From Lachnospiraceae bacterium (lineage in GTDB: Bacteria > Bacillota > Clostridia > Lachnospirales > Lachnospiraceae), in the NCBI GenBank assembly GCA_021200995.1, contig JAJQFS010000037.1, forward strand, positions 1 to 42,305: a stretch of DNA of 42,305 nt, in the 5' to 3' direction. Under the pieces are notes generated by a model that saw nothing but the letters and a program-made list of their open reading frames with translations, made no database searches and was not told the DNA's origin. This document shows, one piece after another, positions 23,810 to 32,381 of this stretch. Each line of letters opens with the position of its first letter. Position 1 is the stretch's first letter. The position numbers were made by a program, and so were the translations under genes.

Positions 23810-23829
23810 TTATTAATCTGTCAAGTGCG

Positions 23830-23858
23830 ATTATAGCAAATCTATACGCAAAATGCAA
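23830..23858 (-). promoter_or_regulatory. Sigma-A promoter of tRNA-Asn
   Basis: TTGCAT (23858-23853), a 17-base spacer, TATAAT (23835-23830), with an extended -10 TGC. The predicted transcript start is about a dozen bases before the tRNA. Confidence 0.8.
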
Positions 23859-23887
23859 GTCCTTCTTTCAGAGAATCCATCGCGCTC

Positions 23888-24412
23888 TCAGTCAACGACT
23901 GCGGAAATCCCGATGCTGGCCGTGATGGAAGCCCAGAGATTATCCACCAGCGCGCCAAGAATGTTGTACTGATACAGGGTGTAGAGGATTTCATTTCCTT
24001 TGATCATCTGGCGCAGATAAGTGCCGGCGATGCCCATGTCCAGACTGACCAGCGCGTAGCAGAGAATCCAGTAAATGATGATGCCCTCCAGAAAGCCGAA
24101 GACGATGCCGCAGAGTTTATTGGCCGTGCTGACTACCGGAAGGGAGGAAACCACCTTTGCCGAGAAAAAGAGCAGCTTCAGCACACTGTGTACCACCGCT
24201 ACGATGGCGATCATCACCACGCAGACAATGACTTCAAAGAAATTATTTTCCGCGTAGCCGCGCAGACCGCTGACCGCGAGAAAGCCGACGATCGCAGCGA
24301 AAATCAGGCCAACCATGGAAATCAGCTCCTTAACCATTCCCCGCTTAAAGCCGACAATCATTCTCCAGATCACCACCAAAATCACTGCAACCAATAATGC
24401 GTTGATACTCAT
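23888..24412 (-). CDS. CvpA family membrane protein
   Basis: This 174-residue protein has four hydrophobic spans (about residues 3-20, 30-50, 60-85 and 100-125) and the CvpA signature near the N-terminus: a span, then VGFKRGMVKELISMVGLIFA. The loop VVSTANKLCGIVFGFLEGII is the second conserved block. CvpA proteins act in the inner membrane; they are linked to colicin V production in E. coli and more widely to envelope stress tolerance. It starts three bases after the DUF5711 stop, so the two are co-transcribed. The exact role in Clostridia is not known. Confidence 0.85.
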   Translation of the reverse strand: MSINALLVAVILVVIWRMIVGFKRGMVKELISMVGLIFAAIVGFLAVSGLRGYAENNFFEVIVCVVMIAIVAVVHSVLKLLFFSAKVVSSLPVVSTANKLCGIVFGFLEGIIIYWILCYALVSLDMGIAGTYLRQMIKGNEILYTLYQYNILGALVDNLWASITASIGISAVVD

Positions 24413-24415
24413 ATT

Positions 24416-25564
24416 TTACTCCAGTTCCACTACTTTAAACTCATGTTCCAGCAGTACATTGTATCGATAATTTCTGGACGTCGGAGACATAAACAGCACC
24501 GTTCCGCCCAGATTGCCGCTGTAGCGCTCCCGCCCGTCCGTGGTCATAACCAGGCAGTCCGTATCATTGTAAATGGTAATGACACCGGAATCGATCTGAA
24601 TATCCGTATAATCCAGATCAAAAGCGGTTTCCAGCGTGAGGGTTCCGCCAGTATCGTACAGGCGCAGCAGATAATTCCCCTCGCTGCCAGTCGTATCAAA
24701 TACAAGTGCAATACAATTATCGCCCCAGTATACCGCACTGATCTCATCAGTCAGGTAGTTTACCTGGCTGGCCACCGGCTTCTCGCTGCCCTCGTAGAAA
24801 ATGACGCTGCCGTCAGACACCGCGACCGCTACGCTGTTGCTCAAAAATTCCACGCGGGCGACAATTTCATCGTAATTATAGCCGCTGACATAGCTGTCCG
24901 CGTAGTTCTGTCCTACCTCACCCAGATTATAAAACGTCACTGTACTGCTGACGGTTCCCACGTCCAGATACAGGTAGGAAATCGCCAGGAGCTTATCATT
25001 AGGGGACAGTGCCGCCGCAATAGGGTAACCGCTCTGCTCCATCGTCGTGCGCGCGTGGGCGATCTCCGTGCCGTCCACCGAATATATGTACACCCAGTAG
25101 ACGTCATCATCATCCAGCACCACACCCACAGTGCCCTGCTCTGAGACACACAGCGTGCGTAGCTGATAGCCGGTCGTAATCTCGCCCTGCAGCCCCTCTT
25201 CATTGACTATGTAAATCGTACTCTCTCCATAAGAAGCGACAGCGGCGTAGCTGCCCGACACATCGATACACATGTTCTGAATCTGAAAGGAAATATTCCA
25301 GACCTCTTTGCCGTTAGAGTTCATGCAGCGCATGCCGTCCGCGCTGTAAATCAGCATACTGTCGCCCAGCCGCCTCGCCTGCGTATTCTCCGTGAGCACC
25401 AGCGACGTTGTACGCACGTCCCGATAACCGCTGTACTGACGGTTTGCCTGCTGGTAAAGGACAATCACCACCAGAATCAGGATACCGGCTGCCAGCACAA
25501 GCAATGTCCGTGGCTGCAGTGTCATTTTCAGTTCGTCTTCGTCTGTCTGCTTTTCCTTTTCCAA
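24416..25564 (-). CDS. DUF5711 family membrane-anchored beta-propeller protein
   Basis: The 382-residue protein has a short charged N-terminus, one membrane span at ~18-40 (LLVLAAGILILVVIVLYQQA), and an extracytoplasmic domain built of repeated beta-strand blocks of the kind DSMLIYSADGMRCMNSNGKE and TVTFYNLGEVG. These suggest a WD40-like or quinoprotein-like propeller. The family is common in Lachnospiraceae and has no assigned function. It is followed at three bases by cvpA. A promoter at 25614-25642 lies within a palindrome that also ends the upstream LysM gene. Confidence 0.78.
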   Translation of the reverse strand: MEKEKQTDEDELKMTLQPRTLLVLAAGILILVVIVLYQQANRQYSGYRDVRTTSLVLTENTQARRLGDSMLIYSADGMRCMNSNGKEVWNISFQIQNMCIDVSGSYAAVASYGESTIYIVNEEGLQGEITTGYQLRTLCVSEQGTVGVVLDDDDVYWVYIYSVDGTEIAHARTTMEQSGYPIAAALSPNDKLLAISYLYLDVGTVSSTVTFYNLGEVGQNYADSYVSGYNYDEIVARVEFLSNSVAVAVSDGSVIFYEGSEKPVASQVNYLTDEISAVYWGDNCIALVFDTTGSEGNYLLRLYDTGGTLTLETAFDLDYTDIQIDSGVITIYNDTDCLVMTTDGRERYSGNLGGTVLFMSPTSRNYRYNVLLEHEFKVVELE

Positions 25565-25579
25565 GCCTGTCTCCCGCTC

Positions 25580-25642
25580 AAAAAAATATGCTATACCGTT
25601 TCACGCAGAAAACAGTATAGCATACTTCTTTTTTGAAGTAAA
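25580..25642 (-). promoter_or_regulatory. Overlapping terminator (LysM gene) and promoter (DUF5711 gene)
   Basis: On the minus strand a stem of ATGCTATAC/GTATAGCAT (25623-25615 with 25596-25588), continued by G/A-rich pairs, is followed by seven T (25586-25580), an intrinsic terminator. TTTACT (25642-25637), a 17-base spacer and TATACT (25619-25614) form a promoter whose -10 box is part of the same stem. Transcripts from it start in the loop and so lack the complete stem. Confidence 0.65.
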
Positions 25643-25750
25643 CGAAACTTTCGCGCAAAATGTCTTTCAAAGTTACTATGCACAGTCGGTTTGATGATAA
25701 AACCAAACCCGTCAAGTGTGCTCGTAAGGGATGTCAATAAGCTGACTCCC

Positions 25751-27136
25751 TCACGGCAGCACGATGGTCTGCCCGACCTGAATATTGTTCGCGTCCTCGA
25801 TCTGATTGACCTCGCAGACCTCCTGCAGCATGCTGTCATCCCCGTAATGTCTGCGCAGAATAGTCAGCAGGTTGTCCCCTTTCTGGATCAGATAAATCTC
25901 TGATGTGGATGCCTGAATACTGTTCGACGCATTGCTATTTGTGACACTACTGTCACTTTCTGTATCTGCAGTGCTGCTTCCACTGCCTGCCGCGGTTTCC
26001 GCCGCCTGGGTCGTACCACCTGCTGCCTGTCCTGCTCCATCCGTGGACTGGGTCGTACTGTCCGCAGTTTGTATCGTCCCGTCAGCCATGGACTGCGCCG
26101 CGGCACTCTCTCCGGCATTCCCCTCATCCGCAGTCCGCGTCGTTTCCGCATCCGCCATCGTCTCTAAGTCCGGTATCTCCACCGCGTCAATAGAAGTAAT
26201 TTCAATCTGTGCTTCCTCCGTCGCGGTCTCTTCCGCCGCCGTCTGCCCATCCACGGCAGCTTCCTCCGCGTCGGTCTCCGCCTCTTCCTTCTCATTTAAA
26301 ATGCTGTTCTGGGAAATCACTTCTGTTATGTAGCTCCCAACGTCAGGCAGCTGAAAGCCGGTTGCCCTGGAAAGGATGCCCTCCGGCAGATAAGTCCTTA
26401 CGCCATACACCACGCCAATCGCCAGAAGCAGCGCCGCGGCCGCGGCGGGGAAACGGCTCCGTTTGCGTCTTTCCAGCTGAATCACGCCTCTCTCCGGCTT
26501 TTCATTCCGCCTGTTTTTTGCCTCTTTCTGAGCTTGTTGCCGCATCTGTTTGCGATAGCTCCCGCCCTTTTCTTTTTCCGCCTTTGCCTGTTCCTTCGCC
26601 CGTTCCTTTGCGCGCGCTTCTTCTTCAGCGGCCTCCTGTTTTTTCAGATCCATATCCGCTTTGCGGGCAATTACCGGATCCACGTCGGGCTCCCGTTCCT
26701 CCTGCTCCCGCTGCATCATAAACGCCAGCATGGCTTCATTACGGTCATAGAAAATGAAATAACCGTCCTGGGAAATGGCCTTGCTGCCATATCCCAGCCA
26801 GTAAAGGTTCTGACTGATGGTGTCCGTTCCCACAATCAGCCCCACCAGCTTATAATCCGGAAATGACGCCTGGCGGATTCTCTCCGCCTCTTCCTTCTGT
26901 ATCAACGTCAGGGAATCCGTCCGCGACCTGCCCAAACCCAGAAGCGCCGCCCCGAACACCAGCGCGTACTCCACCGTCTTTTCCTTCTGCAGGCAGCCAT
27001 ACAGGGCAATCTGCTTTTTTTCCTCCGGATGATCCTTGTCCAGCTGCCGGATATAAGAAATGCAGTAATCCTCCGGATACATTTTCTTATGGGCAGACAC
27101 GGTTCCGACCTGCGTCGTATGTTTTGGTATTTCCAT
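25751..27136 (-). CDS. LysM-domain membrane protein
   Basis: AGGAGG eight bases upstream supports the ATG at 27136 (MEIPKHTTQVG). The 461-residue protein has three parts: a cytoplasmic N-terminal domain (~1-150, containing YGCLQKEKTVEYALVFGAAL), a long charged helix rich in Glu/Lys/Ala (~150-220), and a membrane span at ~233-252. A low-complexity Ala/Thr/Gln/Ser extracellular linker follows, and finally a LysM domain (~412-461, YLIQKGDNLLTILRRHYGDD), which binds peptidoglycan. This is a type II bitopic topology. It may link a cytosolic process to the cell wall. It is followed by a strong terminator. Confidence 0.82.
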   Translation of the reverse strand: MEIPKHTTQVGTVSAHKKMYPEDYCISYIRQLDKDHPEEKKQIALYGCLQKEKTVEYALVFGAALLGLGRSRTDSLTLIQKEEAERIRQASFPDYKLVGLIVGTDTISQNLYWLGYGSKAISQDGYFIFYDRNEAMLAFMMQREQEEREPDVDPVIARKADMDLKKQEAAEEEARAKERAKEQAKAEKEKGGSYRKQMRQQAQKEAKNRRNEKPERGVIQLERRKRSRFPAAAAALLLAIGVVYGVRTYLPEGILSRATGFQLPDVGSYITEVISQNSILNEKEEAETDAEEAAVDGQTAAEETATEEAQIEITSIDAVEIPDLETMADAETTRTADEGNAGESAAAQSMADGTIQTADSTTQSTDGAGQAAGGTTQAAETAAGSGSSTADTESDSSVTNSNASNSIQASTSEIYLIQKGDNLLTILRRHYGDDSMLQEVCEVNQIEDANNIQVGQTIVLP

Positions 27137-27226
27137 GGTCATGTCCTCCTTTTTGGAAATCATGATACCATGTCCACCTGAAAAAATATGTCAAAAGCAA
27201 AGCGGATATTCCCTGTTTTGGCCGAC

Positions 27227-27257
27227 AAAAAAGCCCCGCATCCTGAAAATGCGAAGC
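27227..27257 (-). terminator. Intrinsic terminator of the dnaX-recR-acylphosphatase run
   Basis: On the minus strand GCTTCGCAT pairs fully with ATGCGGGGC (two G-T pairs) around a seven-base loop, followed by six T. It lies about 60 bases beyond the acylphosphatase stop. Confidence 0.85.
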
Positions 27258-27317
27258 TTATTTCAATTCGCGCTTCGTGCCGCGCAGCTGCAGCCTTTCT
27301 GAAACAGCCGATACGAC

Positions 27318-27680
27318 TTAGTATCGCTCGCTGAAGCCGGATTCGTTTATGACAGGCCTGTCGCTTTCCTCCACATGCTCCACTCGCATCCATTTGTTCA
27401 TGAGCTTCATCCGTTTGAGGAAGGTGTTCACCATCTCTTCCGGTCCCTGGACCTCCATCTCCACGGTTCCGTCATAGCAGTTGCAGACCCAGCCGGTCAG
27501 GCCGTAGGTATTCGCGACCTGAAAAGCTGTATAGCGGAAACCCACGCCCTGGACTCTGCCGGAGACGATAAAATGTCGGCGGATGCCCTCGTCATCCTTC
27601 CTCTCCCGCTCTTGATCCATGCTCTTTTCAGAAGAACTCCCTTCCTCGCCATTCGCGGCTCCGCGCTTAAACAGTCTCAT
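27318..27680 (-). CDS. Acylphosphatase
   Basis: The ATG overlaps the recR stop (ATGA), indicating translational coupling. Residues ~35-115 are the complete acylphosphatase fold: FIVSGRVQGVGFRYTAFQVA includes the phosphate-binding loop and the catalytic Arg, and LTGWVCNCYDGTVEMEVQG includes the catalytic Asn. The enzyme hydrolyses acyl-phosphates such as carbamoyl- or 1,3-bisphosphoglycerate. A ~33-residue charged N-terminal extension (MRLFKRGAANGEEGSSSEKS) is longer than usual; an internal Met at residue 21 is an alternative start. A terminator follows the gene. Confidence 0.9.
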   Translation of the reverse strand: MRLFKRGAANGEEGSSSEKSMDQERERKDDEGIRRHFIVSGRVQGVGFRYTAFQVANTYGLTGWVCNCYDGTVEMEVQGPEEMVNTFLKRMKLMNKWMRVEHVEESDRPVINESGFSERY

Positions 27681-28273
27681 AGCTCTGTCCGTCCCTCCAG
27701 CGCCCGCAGCAGCGTAATCTCATCGATGTACTCCAGATCTCCGCCCACCGGCACGCCGCTGGCAATCCGCGTCACTTTAATGCCCGTCGGCTTCACCAGC
27801 TTGCTGATGTACATGGCGGTCGTCTCGCCCTCCAAGCTGGAATTGGTAGCGATGATCACCTCGTCCACATCCCCCTCCAGCCGCTTCATCAGTTCTTTTA
27901 AGCGGATATCCGCCGGACCGATGCCCAGCATGGGAGAAATGGCGCCGTGCAGGACATGGTAAACGCCCTCGTACTTGCCGGTCTTTTCATAAGCGGCCAG
28001 ATCGCGGGAATTCTCCACCACCATAATGGTCTTGTGATCGCGGCGCTCGTTGGCGCAGATCGGGCACAGCTCCTGGTCGGTCAGTGTGCAGCACTCCGCG
28101 CAGTAACAGACATGCTCCCTGGCGTCTGTGATGGACTTTGCCAGCCCCTCGGCCCGCTCCTTCGGCATATACATAATATGAAAAGCCAGCCGCTGGGCAG
28201 TCTTATTGCCGATGCCCGGCAGCGCGGAAAGCTCTTCGATTAATTTATTCATGTATCCGCTGAACACATCCAT
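27677..28273 (-). CDS. recR: Recombination mediator RecR
   Basis: 198 residues, the normal RecR length. It shows the N-terminal helix-hairpin-helix (LIEELSALPGIGNKTAQRLA), the zinc finger CYCAECCTLTDQELCPIC, and the Toprim domain (IMVVENSRDLAAYEKTGKY; LEGETTAMYISKLV; VTRIASGVPVGGDLEYIDEI). It works with RecO/RecF to load RecA on gapped DNA. The start codon follows directly after the ybaB stop, as in the conserved dnaX-ybaB-recR order of Bacillota. Confidence 0.96.
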   Translation of the reverse strand: MDVFSGYMNKLIEELSALPGIGNKTAQRLAFHIMYMPKERAEGLAKSITDAREHVCYCAECCTLTDQELCPICANERRDHKTIMVVENSRDLAAYEKTGKYEGVYHVLHGAISPMLGIGPADIRLKELMKRLEGDVDEVIIATNSSLEGETTAMYISKLVKPTGIKVTRIASGVPVGGDLEYIDEITLLRALEGRTEL

Positions 28274-28624
28274 TTAGAAACCATATCCTCCCATGCCGCC
28301 GGTCATTTTTCCCATCAGTGCCTCACTGTCCTCGTCCACCTTCTTCATGGCCTCATTGACGGCCGCCAGAATCAGATCCTGCAGCATTTCCACATCATCC
28401 GGATCCACCGCCTCCTCAGCGATTTTTAAGGAGGTCAGCTCCTTTTTACCGGTAACGGTCACCTCCACCGCGCCGCCTCCGCTGGTCGTGGTATAGGTCT
28501 TGGATTCGAGCTCCTTCTGTGCCTCCTCCATCTGGCGCTGCATGCGCTGCGCCTGCTTCATCAGATTGTTCATGTTGCCGGGCATGCCCATGCCGCCGCC
28601 CGAATAGCCTCCGCGTTTTGCCAT
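28274..28624 (-). CDS. YbaB/EbfC nucleoid-associated protein
   Basis: AAAGGAAAG upstream supports the ATG at 28624 ([20 protein letters not shown]). The 116-residue protein carries the family core: [20 protein letters not shown], a long helix, [16 protein letters not shown], and [20 protein letters not shown]. The N- and C-termini are Gly/Met-rich, as in other Clostridia. It binds DNA as a dimer and is encoded between dnaX and recR in most Bacillota. A 152-base gap to dnaX contains nothing I can identify. Confidence 0.93.
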   Translation of the reverse strand: MAKRGGYSGGGMGMPGNMNNLMKQAQRMQRQMEEAQKELESKTYTTTSGGGAVEVTVTGKKELTSLKIAEEAVDPDDVEMLQDLILAAVNEAMKKVDEDSEALMGKMTGGMGGYGF

Positions 28625-28776
28625 TTTTCTTTCCTTTCTGTCAGTCCGGTTTTTCACGTTCCGCTGCCCGTGATTTCCGTTGTATCCTTTTTATTCGCCG
28701 CACAGGCACTCCTATACGATGTCTTCCCGGCTGAGTACTCCGCGCTTTTTTGCTTTTATATTTCCTTCTGGATATT

Positions 28777-30387
28777 TTACTCTTCCTCTGTCAGCTTCAT
28801 GTGAATGAACTCTGAAATATCCGGATAATTTGCCTCAAATTCGCGCTCATTTTTCACCGGTACCACTACGACCTTCACATGCCTGCCGACTCTCTCCTCC
28901 AGGATATCCTCCAGCGCGGTCACGTGCTCCGGATAGCGGATAAAATAATCCGTATCATAGCCATCCGGAATGCCGATCACCAGCTCTCCCGCTTCCGAGA
29001 CGGACAGCTGCGCCGATTTTAAACTGGTCTTCATCAGGCCCTCGGTGCTCTGGCGGATAGCCGGAAACTGGCGGATGACCTCCTTTACTTCCTCGGGCGT
29101 CGCTTTGGGAAGCGGCGGGCGGGTTATTGTGACGTCTGTGTCATTTCCACCTGTTCCTGAACCGGAAGATCCTCTTTCACCTTCCGTCCCGTTTCGCACC
29201 ACGATGCCCTGTTCGATCTTTTCCTCCACGCTGCGCACCCGGTCCGCAATCGCGTCCGTGCTGGTCTCCATTTCCGGTCTGCACAGCTTAATCAGGGCAA
29301 TCTCCGTCAGCACCCGCTTATTGCCGGCATAGTGCAGCTGCCCTGTCAGCTCAGACAGGACGCGAATATAGCGCAGCAGACGGTTTTCATCAATTGCTTC
29401 CGCTTCTTCCTTCAGCCTCGCCAGATTGTCAGCGGAGACTTCCAGAATTTCCTCCATGGCCCGAATCTCAGCGGGATCATCCGCGGACATAGATGTCTTT
29501 AAAAGCAGAAGGTTTCGCAGATACCAGGTCAGATCCAGAACAAACTGAGAAAGCTCCCGCCCCTGTGAGACGATCTCCTCCAGCAGCTCGATGGTCCCCG
29601 CCACGTCCGCTTTCATAATCGTGCGCACCATGTCGGAAAACACACCGGTATCCACCGCGCCCAGCACGTCCAGCACCTTGTCAAAGGTCAGTTCCTCATC
29701 CATATGAAAGGCAATACACTGATCCAGCAGGCTCAGGCCGTCGCGCATCGAGCCGTCCGCCGCCTTCGCCAGATAGCGCAGCGCTTTTTCCTCAATGACG
29801 ACCCCCTCCGCTTCCGTTACCTCCCGTAAACGTCCGGCCAGCGTATCAATCGACATCCTGCGGAAATCATAACGCTGACACCGCGACAGAATCGTGATGG
29901 GGATTTTGTGCACTTCCGTGGTCGCCAGAATAAAAATCGCGTAGGACGGCGGTTCCTCCAGGGTCTTTAAGAGCGCGTTGAACGCGCCCGTGGAGAGCAT
30001 ATGCACCTCGTCAATGATGTAGACCTTATATTTCCCTTCCGCGGGAGAATAGGAAACCTCGTCGATGATCTCACGGATATTATCGACGCCATTGTTGGAG
30101 GCGGCGTCGATTTCCACCACATTCATGCTGGTGCCCGCCCCGATGGATTTACACGCCGCGCACTTGCCGCAGGGGCTGCCGTTCACCGGCGCCTCACAGT
30201 TGACCGCCCGCGCGAAAATTTTAGCCACCGAGGTCTTGCCGGTGCCGCGCGTTCCCGTAAACAGATAAGCGTGACCGATCCGGTCCGCTTTCACCTGATT
30301 GCGCAGCGTCGTCACAATATGATCCTGTCCCCGTACCTCCTCAAAGGTGGCCGGGCGGAATTTTCGGTAAAGCGCCGTGTAAGCCAT
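28777..30387 (-). CDS. dnaX: DNA polymerase III subunit gamma/tau
   Basis: 536 residues. The N-terminal AAA+ clamp-loader module is complete: YRKFRPATFEEVRGQDHI, Walker A GTRGTGKTS (~45-53), a four-Cys zinc site (CEAPVNGSPCGKCAAC), Walker B IIDEVHML, sensor 1 ATTEVHKIPITILSRCQRYD, and the lid and collar domains to ~370. The C-terminal region is a linker plus a tau-like domain. It loads the beta clamp and couples the polymerases. GAGAGGAAA precedes the ATG. A terminator from the upstream phosphofructokinase gene lies in the short gap, so dnaX should have its own promoter, which I could not pin down. Confidence 0.96.
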   Translation of the reverse strand: MAYTALYRKFRPATFEEVRGQDHIVTTLRNQVKADRIGHAYLFTGTRGTGKTSVAKIFARAVNCEAPVNGSPCGKCAACKSIGAGTSMNVVEIDAASNNGVDNIREIIDEVSYSPAEGKYKVYIIDEVHMLSTGAFNALLKTLEEPPSYAIFILATTEVHKIPITILSRCQRYDFRRMSIDTLAGRLREVTEAEGVVIEEKALRYLAKAADGSMRDGLSLLDQCIAFHMDEELTFDKVLDVLGAVDTGVFSDMVRTIMKADVAGTIELLEEIVSQGRELSQFVLDLTWYLRNLLLLKTSMSADDPAEIRAMEEILEVSADNLARLKEEAEAIDENRLLRYIRVLSELTGQLHYAGNKRVLTEIALIKLCRPEMETSTDAIADRVRSVEEKIEQGIVVRNGTEGERGSSGSGTGGNDTDVTITRPPLPKATPEEVKEVIRQFPAIRQSTEGLMKTSLKSAQLSVSEAGELVIGIPDGYDTDYFIRYPEHVTALEDILEERVGRHVKVVVVPVKNEREFEANYPDISEFIHMKLTEEE

Positions 30388-30400
30388 ATATTTCCTCTCA

Positions 30401-30428
30401 ACACAACCGCCGGGGTTTGACCCGGCGG
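30401..30428 (-). terminator. Intrinsic terminator of the phosphofructokinase gene
   Basis: On the minus strand CCGCCGGG pairs perfectly with CCCGGCGG around a six-base loop, followed by TTGTGTTG. It lies about 34 bases beyond the stop of the kinase gene and overlaps the leader of dnaX. Confidence 0.75.
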
Positions 30429-30461
30429 CCTTATTGCATTATGATTGATCAAACGTCATCC

Positions 30462-31538
30462 TTAATCTCCAAAGGAAATTCCCAGCATCTTCGCTTCCTG
30501 GATGATGGTAGCGTCCGGAGACAGATATTTCAGCTTGCCGGCCACATCCTCTAAGGACACGCGGACAATCTCTCTGTCCTTGTAACCCACCATGAAGCCG
30601 AACTGTCTGTCTAAGATCAGCTTGCCCGCTTCCGCGCCCAGGCGGCTCGCGAACACACGGTCATAGGGGCAGGGGCTGCCGCCGCGCTGCACATGGCCCG
30701 GAACAGTCACACGCACTTCACGGCCGGTCTTTTTCTGAATCTTGTCGGCTACTTCATAAGAAACGGACGGATAAGCATAATTCTCCATCTTTTTCTTCAT
30801 TTCCTTCTTGGAAAGCTTGGCGTCTTCCTTGGAAATCGCGCCTTCGGCTACCGCGATGATGGTGAAGCGGCTGCCGCCCTTGTCCCTTTCCTCGATCTTT
30901 TTGCAGACCTTATTGATATCATAGGGAATCTCAGGCAGAAGGATGATGTCCGCGCCGCCGGCCATACCGGCGTTTAACGTCAGCCACCCAACCTTGTGGC
31001 CCATGACCTCCACAATGAACACACGGCCGTGAGACGCCGCCGTGGTGTGAATGCAGTCGATCGCGTTGGTCGCGATATCAACCGCGGACTGGAAGCCGAA
31101 GGTCATGTCCGTGCCCCAGAGATCATTGTCAATGGTCTTGGGCAGGGTGATGATGTTCAGTCCCTTCTCACGCAGCAGGTTCGCGGTTTTGTGCGTACCG
31201 TTGCCGCCTAAAATCACCAGGCAGTCCAGCTGCAGCTTGTAATAATTCTGCAGCATGGCTTCCACCTTATTTAAGCCGTTGGCGTCCGGTTTCTCGATCT
31301 CCTTAAACGGCGTTCTGGACGTGCCCAGCATGGTGCCGCCTTCTGTCAGGATACCCGAAAAATCCTTGCCCGTCAGCATCTTGAACTTGCTGTAAATCAG
31401 TCCCTGATAGCCGTCCAGAAACCCATAAATCTCCAGTGGCTCATCGCTCATGTTCAGCAACGTCTTCACAACGCCTCGCATCGCGGCATTCAGCGCCTGA
31501 CAATCGCCGCCGCTTGTCAGCATACCTACTCTCAGCAT
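30462..31538 (-). CDS. 6-phosphofructokinase
   Basis: The 358-residue enzyme shows the PFK-A fold: VGMLTSGGDCQALNAAMRG (first nucleotide loop), EGGTMLGTSR, LVILGGNGTHKTA (~107-118), LPKTIDNDLWGTD (~132-144), VEVMGHKVGWLTL, and HVQRGGSPCPYDRVF. Donor specificity is set by the residues after GG: ATP enzymes have GGDGS with PGTIDND, and PPi enzymes have GGDDS with PKTIDND. Here the motif is GGNGT with PKTIDND, the mixed Gly/Lys type, so ATP is more likely but PPi cannot be excluded. It commits fructose-6-phosphate to glycolysis. An extended -10 promoter lies upstream (31592-31620). Confidence 0.92.
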   Translation of the reverse strand: MLRVGMLTSGGDCQALNAAMRGVVKTLLNMSDEPLEIYGFLDGYQGLIYSKFKMLTGKDFSGILTEGGTMLGTSRTPFKEIEKPDANGLNKVEAMLQNYYKLQLDCLVILGGNGTHKTANLLREKGLNIITLPKTIDNDLWGTDMTFGFQSAVDIATNAIDCIHTTAASHGRVFIVEVMGHKVGWLTLNAGMAGGADIILLPEIPYDINKVCKKIEERDKGGSRFTIIAVAEGAISKEDAKLSKKEMKKKMENYAYPSVSYEVADKIQKKTGREVRVTVPGHVQRGGSPCPYDRVFASRLGAEAGKLILDRQFGFMVGYKDREIVRVSLEDVAGKLKYLSPDATIIQEAKMLGISFGD

Positions 31539-31591
31539 AACTATACCTCCCGAAAATATATTTTCAGTGTCCGTAACCCCACTTACTTACT

Positions 31592-31620
31592 AATCTAGCA
31601 CATTTTTTTTCTCTTTACAA
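31592..31620 (-). promoter_or_regulatory. Sigma-A promoter of the phosphofructokinase gene
   Basis: TTGTAA (31620-31615), a 17-base A-rich spacer, TAGATT (31597-31592) with an extended -10 TG. The predicted start is about 50 bases before the ATG, which has GGGAGG as ribosome-binding site. Confidence 0.7.
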
Positions 31621-31760
31621 TGACTTCTTTCCTGGCTGCGGGCACTTCTTTTCATGTCGGCGGTACTTTTCAATCAAACGGGATTTTTTCTGGCAGTGCT
31701 GATCGGCATTTACGGATTCCCATGCTCCGCGGCGTCCAAAACTTTGTCGCTTACAGCCGC

Positions 31761-32381
31761 CTATCCAAACAGCGTGCCGGAAAGATTTAACAGCACATGC
31801 CAGACCACACTGCCCCAGATACAGCCGCTTCGCCGATAGCCGTTGGCAAACACGATCCCGATCAGCGTCGTATAGCAGCACTGAAATAAGACTGCGAAAA
31901 TCCCCGCATCACCGCCCAAGTTGGAAAGGTGCGCAATGCCAAATAAAAGGGAGGAGAGCAGAATCGCTGCCTCCTCCCCGTGTTTCCTGCCCTGGAAATG
32001 CAGTCTTATAGCCGGATACAGCATCAGGCGGCATAAAAACTCTTCACACACGCCCGCGAATGCGGCTGAAACGGCGCTTTCCTTCAGAGAAAACGCTCCG
32101 GCCAGAATGTTCACCATGACAAAAACCACGACGGGCGCTGAGAGCAGGAAGCTTTTTTGAAGGCCGCGCGCGCCAAGCGCCGCGGCCGGGACATAAAAGC
32201 AGGCAACCGCCGCGACCGCCGCCAGGGCGGCGGGCAGCAGATACCGTACAACGCACATCAGCCACAACGGCAGATTCCCACATAAGCCCGGCGCGAATGC
32301 CAAAAGCACATAGAGCAGGACCCCGCAAAACAGCGGCTCCTTTTGGCAATATGCCTGAAATGTACGCAGCGCTTTACTCAT
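31761..32381 (-). CDS. CPBP family intramembrane protease
   Basis: 206 residues with about six hydrophobic spans. The three CPBP (Abi/CAAX) motifs are present: EEFLCR near residue 112 (catalytic glutamates), FGIAHLSN near 150 (first His), and WGSVVWHVLLN near 190 (second His). The family includes Rce1-like prenyl-protein proteases and bacteriocin self-immunity proteins. Its ATG overlaps the stop of the ferredoxin-like gene by four bases, so it belongs to the Tat operon transcript. What it cleaves is unknown; processing of an exported protein is a guess from context. Confidence 0.85.
   Translation of the reverse strand: MSKALRTFQAYCQKEPLFCGVLLYVLLAFAPGLCGNLPLWLMCVVRYLLPAALAAVAAVACFYVPAAALGARGLQKSFLLSAPVVVFVMVNILAGAFSLKESAVSAAFAGVCEEFLCRLMLYPAIRLHFQGRKHGEEAAILLSSLLFGIAHLSNLGGDAGIFAVLFQCCYTTLIGIVFANGYRRSGCIWGSVVWHVLLNLSGTLFG

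Noticed and set aside
24443-25144. Plus-strand frame of 233 codons
   Set aside because: Antisense shadow of the DUF5711 gene.
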